Shown here piece by piece: positions 51,525 to 59,637 of a stretch of 64,000 bases of DNA. A model generated the notes under the pieces. It was given only the letters and a program-made list of their open reading frames with translations. It ran no database searches and had not been told where the DNA came from. Within the stretch, counting starts at the first letter, position 1, and each line of letters starts with the position of its first letter. The position numbers and the translations under genes were made by a program. Source of the DNA: Myxococcus landrumus (GTDB lineage: Bacteria; Myxococcota; Myxococcia; Myxococcales; Myxococcaceae); NCBI RefSeq assembly GCF_017301635.1, contig NZ_CP071091.1:4228001-4292000 (forward strand). Direction: 5' to 3'.

Positions 51525-52613
51525 TCACCGCAGCGCCGGGTAGTCCGCGTAGCCCTTCTCGTCACCCGTGAAGAAGGTGGAGCGGTCCGCGGGATTGAGC
51601 GGGGCCTGTCGACGGAAGCGCTCCGGCAGGTCCGGGTTCGCGAGGAACGGCACGCCGTACGCCACCAGGTCGGCTTCTCCCTGGGCAATCGCCGCCTCGC
51701 CCGTCCTCGCGTCGTAGGCGCCATTCACCATGAACGTGCCCCGGAACACCTCGCGCAGCTTCGGGGAGATGCGCTCCTCCGGGCGCGGGGTCTCCGGGCC
51801 CGACACGGACTCAGTCACGTGCAGATAGCCCAACCCCAACCGACTCAGCTCGCGAGCCATGTAGGTGAACGTCTCGACCGGCGTGGAGTCCATCACTCCC
51901 GCATAGGGGAAAGACTGCGGCAGGAGCCGGTAGCCCACCCGCTCCGCGCCCCAGACATCCACCACCGCGCGCGCCACCTCCAGCGGGAAGCGAGCCCGAT
52001 TCTCGATGCTCCCGCCATACGCATCCGTGCGCTGGTTGGAGCCATCCCTCAGGAACTGGTCCAGCAGGTAGCCATTGCTGCCGTGCACCTCGACGCCATC
52101 GAAGCCGGCGCTCCGGGCGTTCTCCGCGGCGCGCCGGAACTGCTCGACGATGCCGGGAAGTTCGCCGGTCTCCAGCGCCCTCGGCGTCACGGCGCGCTTC
52201 TTCCCCTGGAACGTGAAGACCTCGCCCTCGTAGCCGATGGCCGAGGGCGCCACGGGCAAGCGGCCGTCGTGGAAGTCCGGATGCGAGACCCGTCCCACGT
52301 GCCACAGCTGCGCGAAGATGACTCCACCCGCCGCGTGGACAGCCTCCGTCACCTTCCTCCAGCCCACCACCTGTTCGGGCGAGTGCAGACCGGGCGTGCG
52401 GATGTACCCCACGCCTTGAGGGCTGACCTGGGTGGCCTCGGTGATGAGGAGCCCGGCGGAGGCCCGCTGCGCGTAGTAGGCCGGCGCCAGGGGATTGGGC
52501 ACGTTGCCGTCGACCAGCGCCCGGCTGCGCGTCATGGGCGCCATCACCATCCGGTTCTTCAGCTCGAGACCGCCGACACGAAAGGGAGACAACAGCTTCG
52601 ATGTGTTTGACAT
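51525..52613 (-). CDS. Old Yellow Enzyme family alkene reductase
   Basis: 362 residues. FMN-dependent NADH:flavin oxidoreductase of the OYE/NemA type: LLSPFRVGGLELKNRMVMAP, then HSPEQVVGWRKVTEAVHAAGG, AQLWHVGRVSH, the substrate-binding HGSNGYLLDQFLRDGSNQRT, YGGSIENRARF and a closing VAYGVPFLANPDLPERFR. It reduces activated C=C bonds in enones, nitro compounds or similar. It is divergent from the AraC regulator at 52648 with only 34 bp between, so that regulator probably controls it. Confidence 0.95.
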   Translation of the reverse strand: MSNTSKLLSPFRVGGLELKNRMVMAPMTRSRALVDGNVPNPLAPAYYAQRASAGLLITEATQVSPQGVGYIRTPGLHSPEQVVGWRKVTEAVHAAGGVIFAQLWHVGRVSHPDFHDGRLPVAPSAIGYEGEVFTFQGKKRAVTPRALETGELPGIVEQFRRAAENARSAGFDGVEVHGSNGYLLDQFLRDGSNQRTDAYGGSIENRARFPLEVARAVVDVWGAERVGYRLLPQSFPYAGVMDSTPVETFTYMARELSRLGLGYLHVTESVSGPETPRPEERISPKLREVFRGTFMVNGAYDARTGEAAIAQGEADLVAYGVPFLANPDLPERFRRQAPLNPADRSTFFTGDEKGYADYPALR

Positions 52614-52647
52614 GGCCAGGGAATGCCAAGGCCGCTAAGGACGCACC

Positions 52648-53631
52648 ATGCCAGCCAGTCCAAAAGAATTTGCAGGGCGTCCAGAGCCGCGCGATGCGCA
52701 GGGCCCGGATGTCCTCGCCGATGTGCTGGACTCGATGCGCCTGTCGACCATCATGTATGGCCGCTTCGAGCTGTCCGGCCCCTGGGGCATCCGGTTCTGC
52801 GAGAAGCCTTGCGCGCACCTGGTCCTCATCGCGCACGGCAGCGCCCGCCTGGACGTCGAGGGAATCCCACACACGGTCCTCCTGTCGGCCGGAGACCTGG
52901 CCCTGCTTCCCCAAGGGGTCAGCCACACGCTCCGCGACGCGGAGGGCAGTCCCCTTCACCTCCTCGGACAAGGCGAGTGCCAGCGCGCGCTCGGCGTGGG
53001 GCCGATTCGGCTCGGAGGAGGGGGTGAGCGCACATCCCTCGTCACGGGCTCCTTCCGGCTCGGCGCCGCGCCGCACACGCTGCTGTTCGAGCAGCTCCCT
53101 CGCCTCGTCCACGTCACCGCGGAGGCTCCGTCCCTGGCGTCGGCGGCCCAGTTGCTCATCACCGAGAGCACCTCGTCGAGCCCGGGGGCCACGGTCGTCA
53201 TGAGCCGGCTCGCGGACATCCTGCTCGTGCAGGCCCTGCGCCTCCACATCGCGTCAGCGCAGAACCAGGAGCAGCCCGGGCTCGGCGCACTCGCGGACCC
53301 GCAGATTGGAAAGGCCCTCTCGCTCATCCATGAGCAGCCCGCGGCACCGTGGACTGTCGAGAGCCTCGCGGCGGCCGTCGCCCTCTCCCGCTCCGGCTTC
53401 GCGGCGCGCTTCACCTCGCTCGTCGGCAAGCCGCCACTGGAGTACCTCGCGCGGTGGCGCATGACCAAGGCCGCGCAGCTCCTCCGGGAGAGCGAGACCC
53501 CGCTGAGCGAGCTCGCGACGGTCATCGGCTATCAGAGCGAGGCCTCCTTCAATCGGGCCTTCAAGCGCTGGGAAGGAAGCAGCCCGGGCGCGTACCGGCG
53601 TGAGCACCGCCAGCGAGCCTCGGCTCCGTGA
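52648..53631 (+). CDS. AraC-family transcriptional regulator
   Basis: 327 residues. N-terminal cupin-like sensor domain (about 1-200: ARLDVEGIPHTVLLSAGDLA, LLPQGVSHTLRD) and a C-terminal double helix-turn-helix (about 225-320: WTVESLAAAVALSRSGFAAR, PPLEYLARWRMTKAAQLLRE, PLSELATVIGYQSEASFNRA, then FKRWEGSSPGAYRR). This AraC_binding_2/cupin_6 layout is common for regulators next to oxidoreductases. Divergent from and likely controlling the Old Yellow Enzyme gene. Confidence 0.93.
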   Translation: MPASPKEFAGRPEPRDAQGPDVLADVLDSMRLSTIMYGRFELSGPWGIRFCEKPCAHLVLIAHGSARLDVEGIPHTVLLSAGDLALLPQGVSHTLRDAEGSPLHLLGQGECQRALGVGPIRLGGGGERTSLVTGSFRLGAAPHTLLFEQLPRLVHVTAEAPSLASAAQLLITESTSSSPGATVVMSRLADILLVQALRLHIASAQNQEQPGLGALADPQIGKALSLIHEQPAAPWTVESLAAAVALSRSGFAARFTSLVGKPPLEYLARWRMTKAAQLLRESETPLSELATVIGYQSEASFNRAFKRWEGSSPGAYRREHRQRASAP

Positions 53632-53825
53632 GACGACCGCGCCGCCTCGTCGTGCCGAGCAACGGCAGTCGTTGCCAGGGGGACCGGCCAAAGTTGCCGG
53701 CAAGGATGCGCCGCTGAATCCAGAAGTGACAGCCCCCCCGAGGGACGGAGCGCACGGAATGACTGGCATGCGCCGTGCTCAAGCCGCGCGCCGACGCATC
53801 TCGCGTCTCTCTTCTGGAACTCTCG

Positions 53826-54164
53826 ATGAAGCCCTCTCGACTGCTGTCGCTCCTCGCCCTGTCGCTGTGCCTCTCCAGTGGAACCGCGCTCGCGGACACC
53901 GCGACGTGCGTGCCTTCACAGGTCGGCGTGTTCACCAATCGCATCCATGTCCGCTGCTCGGCCTCCGTGGCCGGAGGCATCTGGTTCTTCGCGGTGCCGA
54001 CGACGGACGCGGCACACACCAACCGGATGCTGTCACTGCTCACCTCGGCGCTGGTGGGCGGGCGCTCGATGACCATCGACTACAACCCGTCCTCCACGGC
54101 GGGGACGTCCATCGGCTGCCAGTCGAATGACTGCCGGCTCCTCAACTACGCGATGATGTACTGA
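53826..54164 (+). CDS. Small secreted protein
   Basis: 112 residues from the ATG at 53826, chosen because it opens a signal peptide (SRLLSLLALSLCLSSGTALA, cleaved before DTATC). The mature ~88 residues have four Cys (ATCVPSQ, VRCSAS, IGCQSNDCRL), likely two disulphides, and are beta-rich. I do not recognise the family. It lies 23 bp before the metalloprotease gene on the same strand and could be its inhibitor, chaperone or an accessory factor; this is inference. Confidence 0.7.
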   Translation: MKPSRLLSLLALSLCLSSGTALADTATCVPSQVGVFTNRIHVRCSASVAGGIWFFAVPTTDAAHTNRMLSLLTSALVGGRSMTIDYNPSSTAGTSIGCQSNDCRLLNYAMMY

Positions 54165-54187
54165 CGCGTCCCGGCCGGAGGTCACAC

Positions 54188-55240
54188 ATGAAGACCCGAA
54201 CAGGGCTGCTCCTCCTGGCATCCGTGCTGGCCGCGGGCTCCGCCCAGGCGGCGGCCTGGAATGGAGGCGTCCACGACAGCACGCCCAGCATCTGCTTCGT
54301 GGGGAACGCGCTCACCGCGAGGCCCGCCCGCGTGCAACAGGTGCTCGAGTACATCGAGGACTACGAGCGCGCGGCCAACATCCGCTTCACCTACCTGGGA
54401 ACCTGTCCCGCGCCCGTCGTCCTCGCCAACGGCACGGAGTGGCACAACGGAGACATCCGCATCGTGCTGTGGGGAACCAGCGTCTCCCCCTTCGGCCAGG
54501 TCCCCGGCGTGGGCTGTCCGATGTTCCTCGATGAGAACGGCAACTACACCGGGGAGAACGATGACGGGTCGAGCTGGTCGAACAGCCCGGCCTCACTCAG
54601 CGCGCACCGGGGCTGCCGCTACAACCTGAAGCTCGGCGATGACGCCGACGCCCAGGGCACTCCGTGGAGGGACCACACCCTCCACGAGTTCGGCCACGCC
54701 ATGGGCCTGACCCATGAGCACAAACGCGATGACGCGGACGCCGCGGTGGCCTGCCCGGCGGCGGGCTTCGGAGGCGACAACGGCAGCAGCCACCTGACCG
54801 TGTATGACCGGTACTCGGTGATGAACTACCGGTTCCTCACGTGTGGCATCAACGGCAACTACGGCCACGCCGGGTTGTCCGCGCTGGACCGGCTGGCGAT
54901 GCACATCCTCTATCCGGAGGCCACGCCCGTCGCGGAGCTGTGGGGGCGCACGGTCATCCAGACCACGGAGCCGTTGCTCCTCACGTCGGCCTGGGGTGCG
55001 CGAGGAGCGGACCTCGGCTTCGCCGCGCCGTCGTTCCAGTGGACCCTGTCCGGCACGACCTACAGCACCACGAGCACACTCTCGACGGCGCTCCCGGCCG
55101 GGACGTATCCGCTCCACCTGACGTACCAGGACTTCCTCGGCCGCGTGTACTCGTACTCCAGCACCGTGAAGGTGCTCACTCCGGCGGACTACGCGCGGCG
55201 AATCGTCTCGCCCATCGCCGCGCTGTCACCGCTGATGTGA
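54188..55240 (+). CDS. Secreted zinc metalloprotease (matrixin/astacin-like)
   Basis: 350 residues with signal peptide (TGLLLLASVLAAGSAQAAA). The zinc site is HEFGHAMGLTH at residues 166-176, HExxHxxGxxH, with a Met-turn candidate YSVMNYRF after it, so a metzincin of the matrixin/M10-M12 type. An ~80-residue beta-sandwich-like C-terminal domain follows (SAWGARGADLGFAAPSFQWT, YSTTSTLSTALPAGTYPLHL). Exported and probably a predatory or nutrient protease, as is usual for myxobacteria. The small secreted protein upstream is probably in the same operon. Confidence 0.92.
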   Translation: MKTRTGLLLLASVLAAGSAQAAAWNGGVHDSTPSICFVGNALTARPARVQQVLEYIEDYERAANIRFTYLGTCPAPVVLANGTEWHNGDIRIVLWGTSVSPFGQVPGVGCPMFLDENGNYTGENDDGSSWSNSPASLSAHRGCRYNLKLGDDADAQGTPWRDHTLHEFGHAMGLTHEHKRDDADAAVACPAAGFGGDNGSSHLTVYDRYSVMNYRFLTCGINGNYGHAGLSALDRLAMHILYPEATPVAELWGRTVIQTTEPLLLTSAWGARGADLGFAAPSFQWTLSGTTYSTTSTLSTALPAGTYPLHLTYQDFLGRVYSYSSTVKVLTPADYARRIVSPIAALSPLM

Positions 55241-55246
55241 TGCGAC

Positions 55247-55281
55247 CGAGAGGGTCGTGCCGCCTCGGCACGACCCCCTCG
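55247..55281. terminator. Bidirectional terminator between convergent genes
   Basis: CGAG-A-GGGTCGTGCC, loop GCCTC, GGCACGACCC-C-CTCG: a 10-bp perfect stem extended by 4 bp across one mismatch. It fills the 47-bp gap between the convergent metalloprotease and 55288-56802 genes. Confidence 0.7.
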
Positions 55282-55287
55282 GGCTCA

Positions 55288-56802
55288 TCAGGCCGCCGCC
55301 TTGATGCCACCGCCGCCGAACTGACCCTGCTCGGTGTAGTCGCGCTGGTTGCCCTTGGCCGACACCTCGACCCCCAGGCCGCCCGTCTTCAGGTCCACGC
55401 CGAGGTTCAGGTCCTTGTCCTTGAAGGTGCCCCAGCTGCCCTTGGCCTGCACCGACACGCCATCGAAGGCGTTGCCGAAGTCGCCCTTGACGAGCTTGCC
55501 GAGCACGGACTTGGCCTCTTCACCGCTCAGGCCGCCCACCTCGAAGTCGCCCTTGATGCCCACCGGGCCCGCGTCACCCGTCAGCTCGCCCTTGAGGGCG
55601 GTCTGCGCGGGGCCCGCGAAGGCCGCCGTGGTGGGGCTGGCCAGGAAGGCCGCCATGTCGCCGACCTTCGCCGCGTCGAGCGGAATCTTCGACTCGACGG
55701 TGAGCTTGCCCGTCACTTCACCCTCGATGCCGCTGAAGCCCTTCACCGCGTCGTCGCCGGCGCCCAGGTTCTTGAAGAGGCTCGCCGTGACGCCCGCCTT
55801 GCCGCTCAGCTCCACGGCCGTCGTGCGCACCAGGTTCTTCGGCTGGCCGTTCTCGAACTCGAGCTTGTAGCTCGCCGTGCCCGCGGCGCTCGCCGACGCG
55901 CCGGCCTTGAGGCCCGCCACGCCGCCCTCGACGCCGAAGGACGCGTCGACGCTCGCGTCCACGCCGCCCTTCAGCTCGATGGAGGAGAGGTTCTTCTGGA
56001 GGAAGGCCAGCTCGTCCGGCCGAGGCGCCAGCGCCGGCGCCAACAGCGGCGACGTCGCGGAGGCCGCCCCGCCCGCCACGATGAGCGCGCCCTTCTTCGC
56101 GTCCTCGGCGGTCTTGAACTTGTACTCGACCTTGCCGCCCGCGGTGACGTGCGCGTTGGCGCCCGCACCCAGGCCCACGCCCGCGCCGGCCTCGGCGGAG
56201 ACGACGTAGCTGCCGTCCTTCTCACGGCGCACGCCCACCTCGCCCTTGAGGTCGACGTCCAGCTCGAGCGCCAGGCCCACCTTGCCGCTCAGCTTCATGC
56301 TGTCGCCGGGGCCCAGGTCCTTGATCTTCTGGTCCAGCCCCAGGCCCTTGTCGATGCCGCTCAGCGCCGCGTCGTGGACCTTGTTCTGGAGCTTGTCGCC
56401 CAGCTTCAGGCCTTCCTTCGCCGCGAACTTCAGCGCGTCGAAGGCCGCCTTGCCGCCGTCCGCCACGGTGTCCGTGACGAGGTCGAGCGTCTTCTTCTGC
56501 GCGTCGATGGCCACCTCGGCCGCGCCCAGCAGGAACTTGCCGCCCTGCTTCACCGCGGACTTCGCCGTGTCCACCCCCGCCTGGAGCAGGTCCACCTGCG
56601 CCTGGATGCCCTTGCCGGTCAGGTCGATGGCCGCCTTGCCCACGTCCTTGGCGGCGTCGAAGCCATCCTTGGCGACCTCGACGCCCTTCTTGGCGACGTC
56701 CACACCCTTGTCGACCGCCTTCTCCACCACGTCCACCGGGTTGGGGAGGGAGATCTTCGGCAACTTGATTTCGGGGAGCTTCAGTTTCGGCAGCAGACCC
56801 AT
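55288..56802 (-). CDS. Large Lys/Ala/Gly-rich protein of unknown function
   Basis: 504 residues, no signal peptide. The N-terminus repeats short hydrophobic/Pro units (LPKLKLPEIKLPKISLPNPV). Residues ~25-150 form an amphipathic helical region with recurrent 11-residue-like spacing (DKGVDVAKKGVEVAKDGFDA, AKDVGKAAIDLTGKGIQ), as in LEA- or perilipin-like surface-binding proteins. Residues ~165-500 are beta-rich with alternating residues and many Gly (GKVGLALELDVDLKGEVGVR, AGAGVGLGAGANAHVTAGGK), suggesting a beta-barrel or sheet. Repetition of GxxGLxVEVxxKG motifs continues to the end. It could be a phage-tail-like, contractile-system or membrane-associated protein; none is supported directly. 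Confidence 0.7.
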   Translation of the reverse strand: MGLLPKLKLPEIKLPKISLPNPVDVVEKAVDKGVDVAKKGVEVAKDGFDAAKDVGKAAIDLTGKGIQAQVDLLQAGVDTAKSAVKQGGKFLLGAAEVAIDAQKKTLDLVTDTVADGGKAAFDALKFAAKEGLKLGDKLQNKVHDAALSGIDKGLGLDQKIKDLGPGDSMKLSGKVGLALELDVDLKGEVGVRREKDGSYVVSAEAGAGVGLGAGANAHVTAGGKVEYKFKTAEDAKKGALIVAGGAASATSPLLAPALAPRPDELAFLQKNLSSIELKGGVDASVDASFGVEGGVAGLKAGASASAAGTASYKLEFENGQPKNLVRTTAVELSGKAGVTASLFKNLGAGDDAVKGFSGIEGEVTGKLTVESKIPLDAAKVGDMAAFLASPTTAAFAGPAQTALKGELTGDAGPVGIKGDFEVGGLSGEEAKSVLGKLVKGDFGNAFDGVSVQAKGSWGTFKDKDLNLGVDLKTGGLGVEVSAKGNQRDYTEQGQFGGGGIKAAA

Positions 56803-56983
56803 GTCATCGCTCCGTGTTCTCAGGGGTGAAGCGATGCCTCTGGCGAAGCGGGCATCACTTCATCGAATGACTGGGTTGTCGCGGCTCACGGCCTGCCAGT
56901 TGCGTCGGACCGTGAGAATTCTCGCTGGCCAAGATTCCCCGCTGAGTACGGGCCCATCAACTCACTGCGTCACGAAACAGGCC

Positions 56984-58465
56984 TCACCCCGGGGGGCAGG
57001 AGACGTCGGCGGGGGCCACCCAGAGCTGGTAGTGGCCCGTATCGTCCCTCGCCGCGAAGTAGACCCGGGTCCCCACGCGGGTGAAGCCCCAGGGCGACGA
57101 GCTCGAGACGGGGTTGGCGTTCGCGACCTGCGCGGTGGTCCCCACCGTCCCGGAGGAGACCCACGGCTCGCTGCCCATCCCGGGCTTGGCCCCGGCGAAG
57201 AAGACGGAGCCCGGCCCCGTGGCGGCGACGGGGGACCAGAACTCGTCGGAGGTGCTCAGCTCGCTGGGGAGCTGGCGCGTCCCCGCGGCCGTTCCATCCG
57301 TCACCCACAGCCGGACCCTCCGAGGCGACGGCCCGGGCGAGCCGATGGCCAGCGAGAAGAAGAGTCGTTCCTGAGTCGGGGCGATGACCTGGATGTAGGG
57401 ATAGGCGTCGGGCTGGCCCGCGAAGGGGTTGTCGAGCGTGGTGATGAGGGCCTTCCCACCTCCCGCGAGTGACACCCGGCGCAGGCGCAGGCGCTGCGCG
57501 ACGGCGTCCTCCTCCGCGAGGATGACGGAGGAGCCCATCGCGCCGAGCAGCCGCATCGCCCGGCCGAACGTCTCCAGCCGCACGGTGCCAGCCGCCGTGC
57601 CGTCCGTCCGCCACACCTCCGTGCCCACCGTGTCGAGGAGCGTGAACAACCCCGGGCCATGGGCCCCCGCACTCCCCACCTCGCCGATGCGGACCTCGCC
57701 CGCATCCAGCCGTTTGACGAGCACCGTCCCCGAGGCGGTGCCATCCGTCCTCCACAGGAAGGTGCCCCCCGCGTCCGAGAGAGAGAAGAGCAACGCGTTC
57801 CCCACCTTCAGCACCAGGTCGCCGAGCGCGGCGACGGCGCCGAAGCTCGCCAACCGCACCGTGCCCGCCTCCGTCCCGTTCGACGTCCAGAGCTCCAGCC
57901 CTGTCGGCGTCGGCTCGGTGACGGTGCGGAAGAACGTGAGGCCCGACCCCACGTGCGTGAGGTGGGACAGCCGCGAGTTGCCAGGCCCTGGCATCAGGTC
58001 CTTCACCATCCGCGTTCCCGCGCCCGTCCCGTCGCTCACCCACAGCTCGTTGCCCGTCTCCGGGGGCGCCGCCTGGAAGAAGACGCGGTTCCCCACGGCC
58101 ACCATCTCCGTCAGCCCCGGCCCCCAGAGGGGCGCGGCCACGGGGAAGGCCCTCACCACCTGGGTGCCCTCCTCCGAGCCGTCACTGCGCCACAGCTCAC
58201 CGCGCCCATCGCGGAAGTTGACCGCGAAGAACAGCGTTCCGCCCACATCCGTCAGGCTCTCCGGCCCCACCGGAAAAAGGGGGGACTCGGGTGTGCCGGG
58301 AGGCACCACCACCCGCACCCTCCGCGCCACCCCCGGCGGGCACTCCAGGGAGGCACCCTCGGAAGAGAGCGCCTCCCCCTGGGGCGGGGGCCCGACGTCC
58401 TCCGCGACCGTCCCGCACCCCATCAATGCCAGACACAGCAGGGCATACCCATCTATCGCACGCAT
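56984..58465 (-). CDS. ELWxxDGT-repeat lipoprotein
   Basis: 493 residues from the ATG at 58465 (MRAIDGYALLCLALMGC, lipobox LMGC); the frame is open further upstream but would bury this signal. The mature protein contains about seven ELWxxDGT repeats: ELWRSDGSEEGT, ELWVSDGTGAGT, ELWTSNGTEAGT, FLWRTDGTASGT, EVWRTDGTAAGT, RLWVTDGTAAGT and PWVSSGT. These repeats form a beta-propeller. Such proteins are numerous in myxobacteria and are exposed on the outer membrane; their partners are unknown. Confidence 0.9.
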   Translation of the reverse strand: MRAIDGYALLCLALMGCGTVAEDVGPPPQGEALSSEGASLECPPGVARRVRVVVPPGTPESPLFPVGPESLTDVGGTLFFAVNFRDGRGELWRSDGSEEGTQVVRAFPVAAPLWGPGLTEMVAVGNRVFFQAAPPETGNELWVSDGTGAGTRMVKDLMPGPGNSRLSHLTHVGSGLTFFRTVTEPTPTGLELWTSNGTEAGTVRLASFGAVAALGDLVLKVGNALLFSLSDAGGTFLWRTDGTASGTVLVKRLDAGEVRIGEVGSAGAHGPGLFTLLDTVGTEVWRTDGTAAGTVRLETFGRAMRLLGAMGSSVILAEEDAVAQRLRLRRVSLAGGGKALITTLDNPFAGQPDAYPYIQVIAPTQERLFFSLAIGSPGPSPRRVRLWVTDGTAAGTRQLPSELSTSDEFWSPVAATGPGSVFFAGAKPGMGSEPWVSSGTVGTTAQVANANPVSSSSPWGFTRVGTRVYFAARDDTGHYQLWVAPADVSCPPG

Positions 58466-58698
58466 CGCCTCGCCGCTCCTCTCCCCTCTCATGGATGAGG
58501 GGAGGCGACGGTGGGTACCGGCCTGCCCCCGGGCAACGGCACACGGGGCGGGCGGGTCTGGTTTCGAACCCAACGCCAGGCCGATGCCGTGCTGGCGGAG
58601 CACTGAGACTCCCGGTGGAAAAACAGGGGTGGTGTCGATCCCCATTTCATTCATTCGTCGCCTGAGCGAAGGGCCGACCGGCCCACAGGAGAGACCCC

Positions 58699-59574
58699 AT
58701 GTTCCGCACGATTCTCGCTGTCGCAGTCCTGCTCGCCGCCGTCCCGAACCTGGCCCACGCGCAATCCAAGCCGAAGGGTGCCCGCGTCGCGGTGAATGGC
58801 ATGCAGATGTATTACGAGGTGTCCGGCAAGGGCGCCCCGCTCATCGTCCTTCACGGCGCCTACATGAACATCCCGTCGATGGGCGCCATCATCCCCAAGC
58901 TCGCGAAGACGCATCAGGTCTACGCGCTCGAGTTCCAGGGCCATGGCCGCACCACGGACATCGACCGGCCCATCACCTACCCGAACCTGGCGGACGACGT
59001 CGCGGCCTTCATGGACGCGGTGGGCCTCAAGAAGGCGGACGTGTTCGGCTATTCGCTGGGAGCCGCCGCCGCGCTGCAGCTCGCCATCCGCCACCCGGAG
59101 AAGGTGAACAAGCTGGCCGCCGCCTCGGTCTCCTACGACGCCGAGGGCATGCAGCCCGAGTTCAAGGAGTTCATCCCGCACATGAAGGTGGAGATGTTCC
59201 TCGAGATGCCGTTCGCGAAGGAGTACCCGAAGCTCGCCGCCAACCCGAAGGGGTTCCCGGAGCTGGCGCGCAAGCTCATCGCCATCGAGAAGGAGCCCAT
59301 GGCGTGGGGTGAGCAGGTCAAGGCGCTGAAGACGCCGGTGCTCATCATCTCCGGGGATGCCGACGTCACGACCCTCGAGCACACCGTCTCGATGTTCCGT
59401 CTCCTCGGCGGTGGCGGCGCGGGCGACATGGGCAAGCCGCTGCCGGCCTCGCGCCTGGCCATCCTGCCGGCGACGTCTCACACCGCGGTCATCACCCAGG
59501 TGGACGCGCTCCACGCCGTCATCGAGCCCTTCCTCAAGGGCGTCACCCCGAAGGGGATGTTCGCCGCGGAGTAG
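58699..59574 (+). CDS. Exported alpha/beta hydrolase
   Basis: 291 residues with an N-terminal signal peptide (TILAVAVLLAAVPNLAHAQ). Alpha/beta-hydrolase fold with LIVLHGAYMN (oxyanion region), nucleophile Ser119 in FGYSLGAAA, Asp220 in LIISGDADV and His261 in ATSHTAVI, so a complete catalytic triad. The lid region is helical and charged. The substrate is unknown; periplasmic location points to an esterase or peptidase-like role. The AGGAGAG before the ATG is a good ribosome-binding site. Confidence 0.92.
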   Translation: MFRTILAVAVLLAAVPNLAHAQSKPKGARVAVNGMQMYYEVSGKGAPLIVLHGAYMNIPSMGAIIPKLAKTHQVYALEFQGHGRTTDIDRPITYPNLADDVAAFMDAVGLKKADVFGYSLGAAAALQLAIRHPEKVNKLAAASVSYDAEGMQPEFKEFIPHMKVEMFLEMPFAKEYPKLAANPKGFPELARKLIAIEKEPMAWGEQVKALKTPVLIISGDADVTTLEHTVSMFRLLGGGGAGDMGKPLPASRLAILPATSHTAVITQVDALHAVIEPFLKGVTPKGMFAAE

Positions 59575-59637
59575 CGACGTCCTTCCCCTCGCCTTCGCCC
59601 GGACCCGGCACAGGGTCCATGAGGCGGAGGCGGGGGG

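Noticed and set aside
54841..56829. A 662-codon plus-strand frame across the metalloprotease end and the 55288-56802 gene
   Set aside because: It crosses a perfect terminator hairpin and is antisense to a gene with clear periodic protein structure; its composition (His/Arg/Leu/Ala) is that of an antisense shadow.
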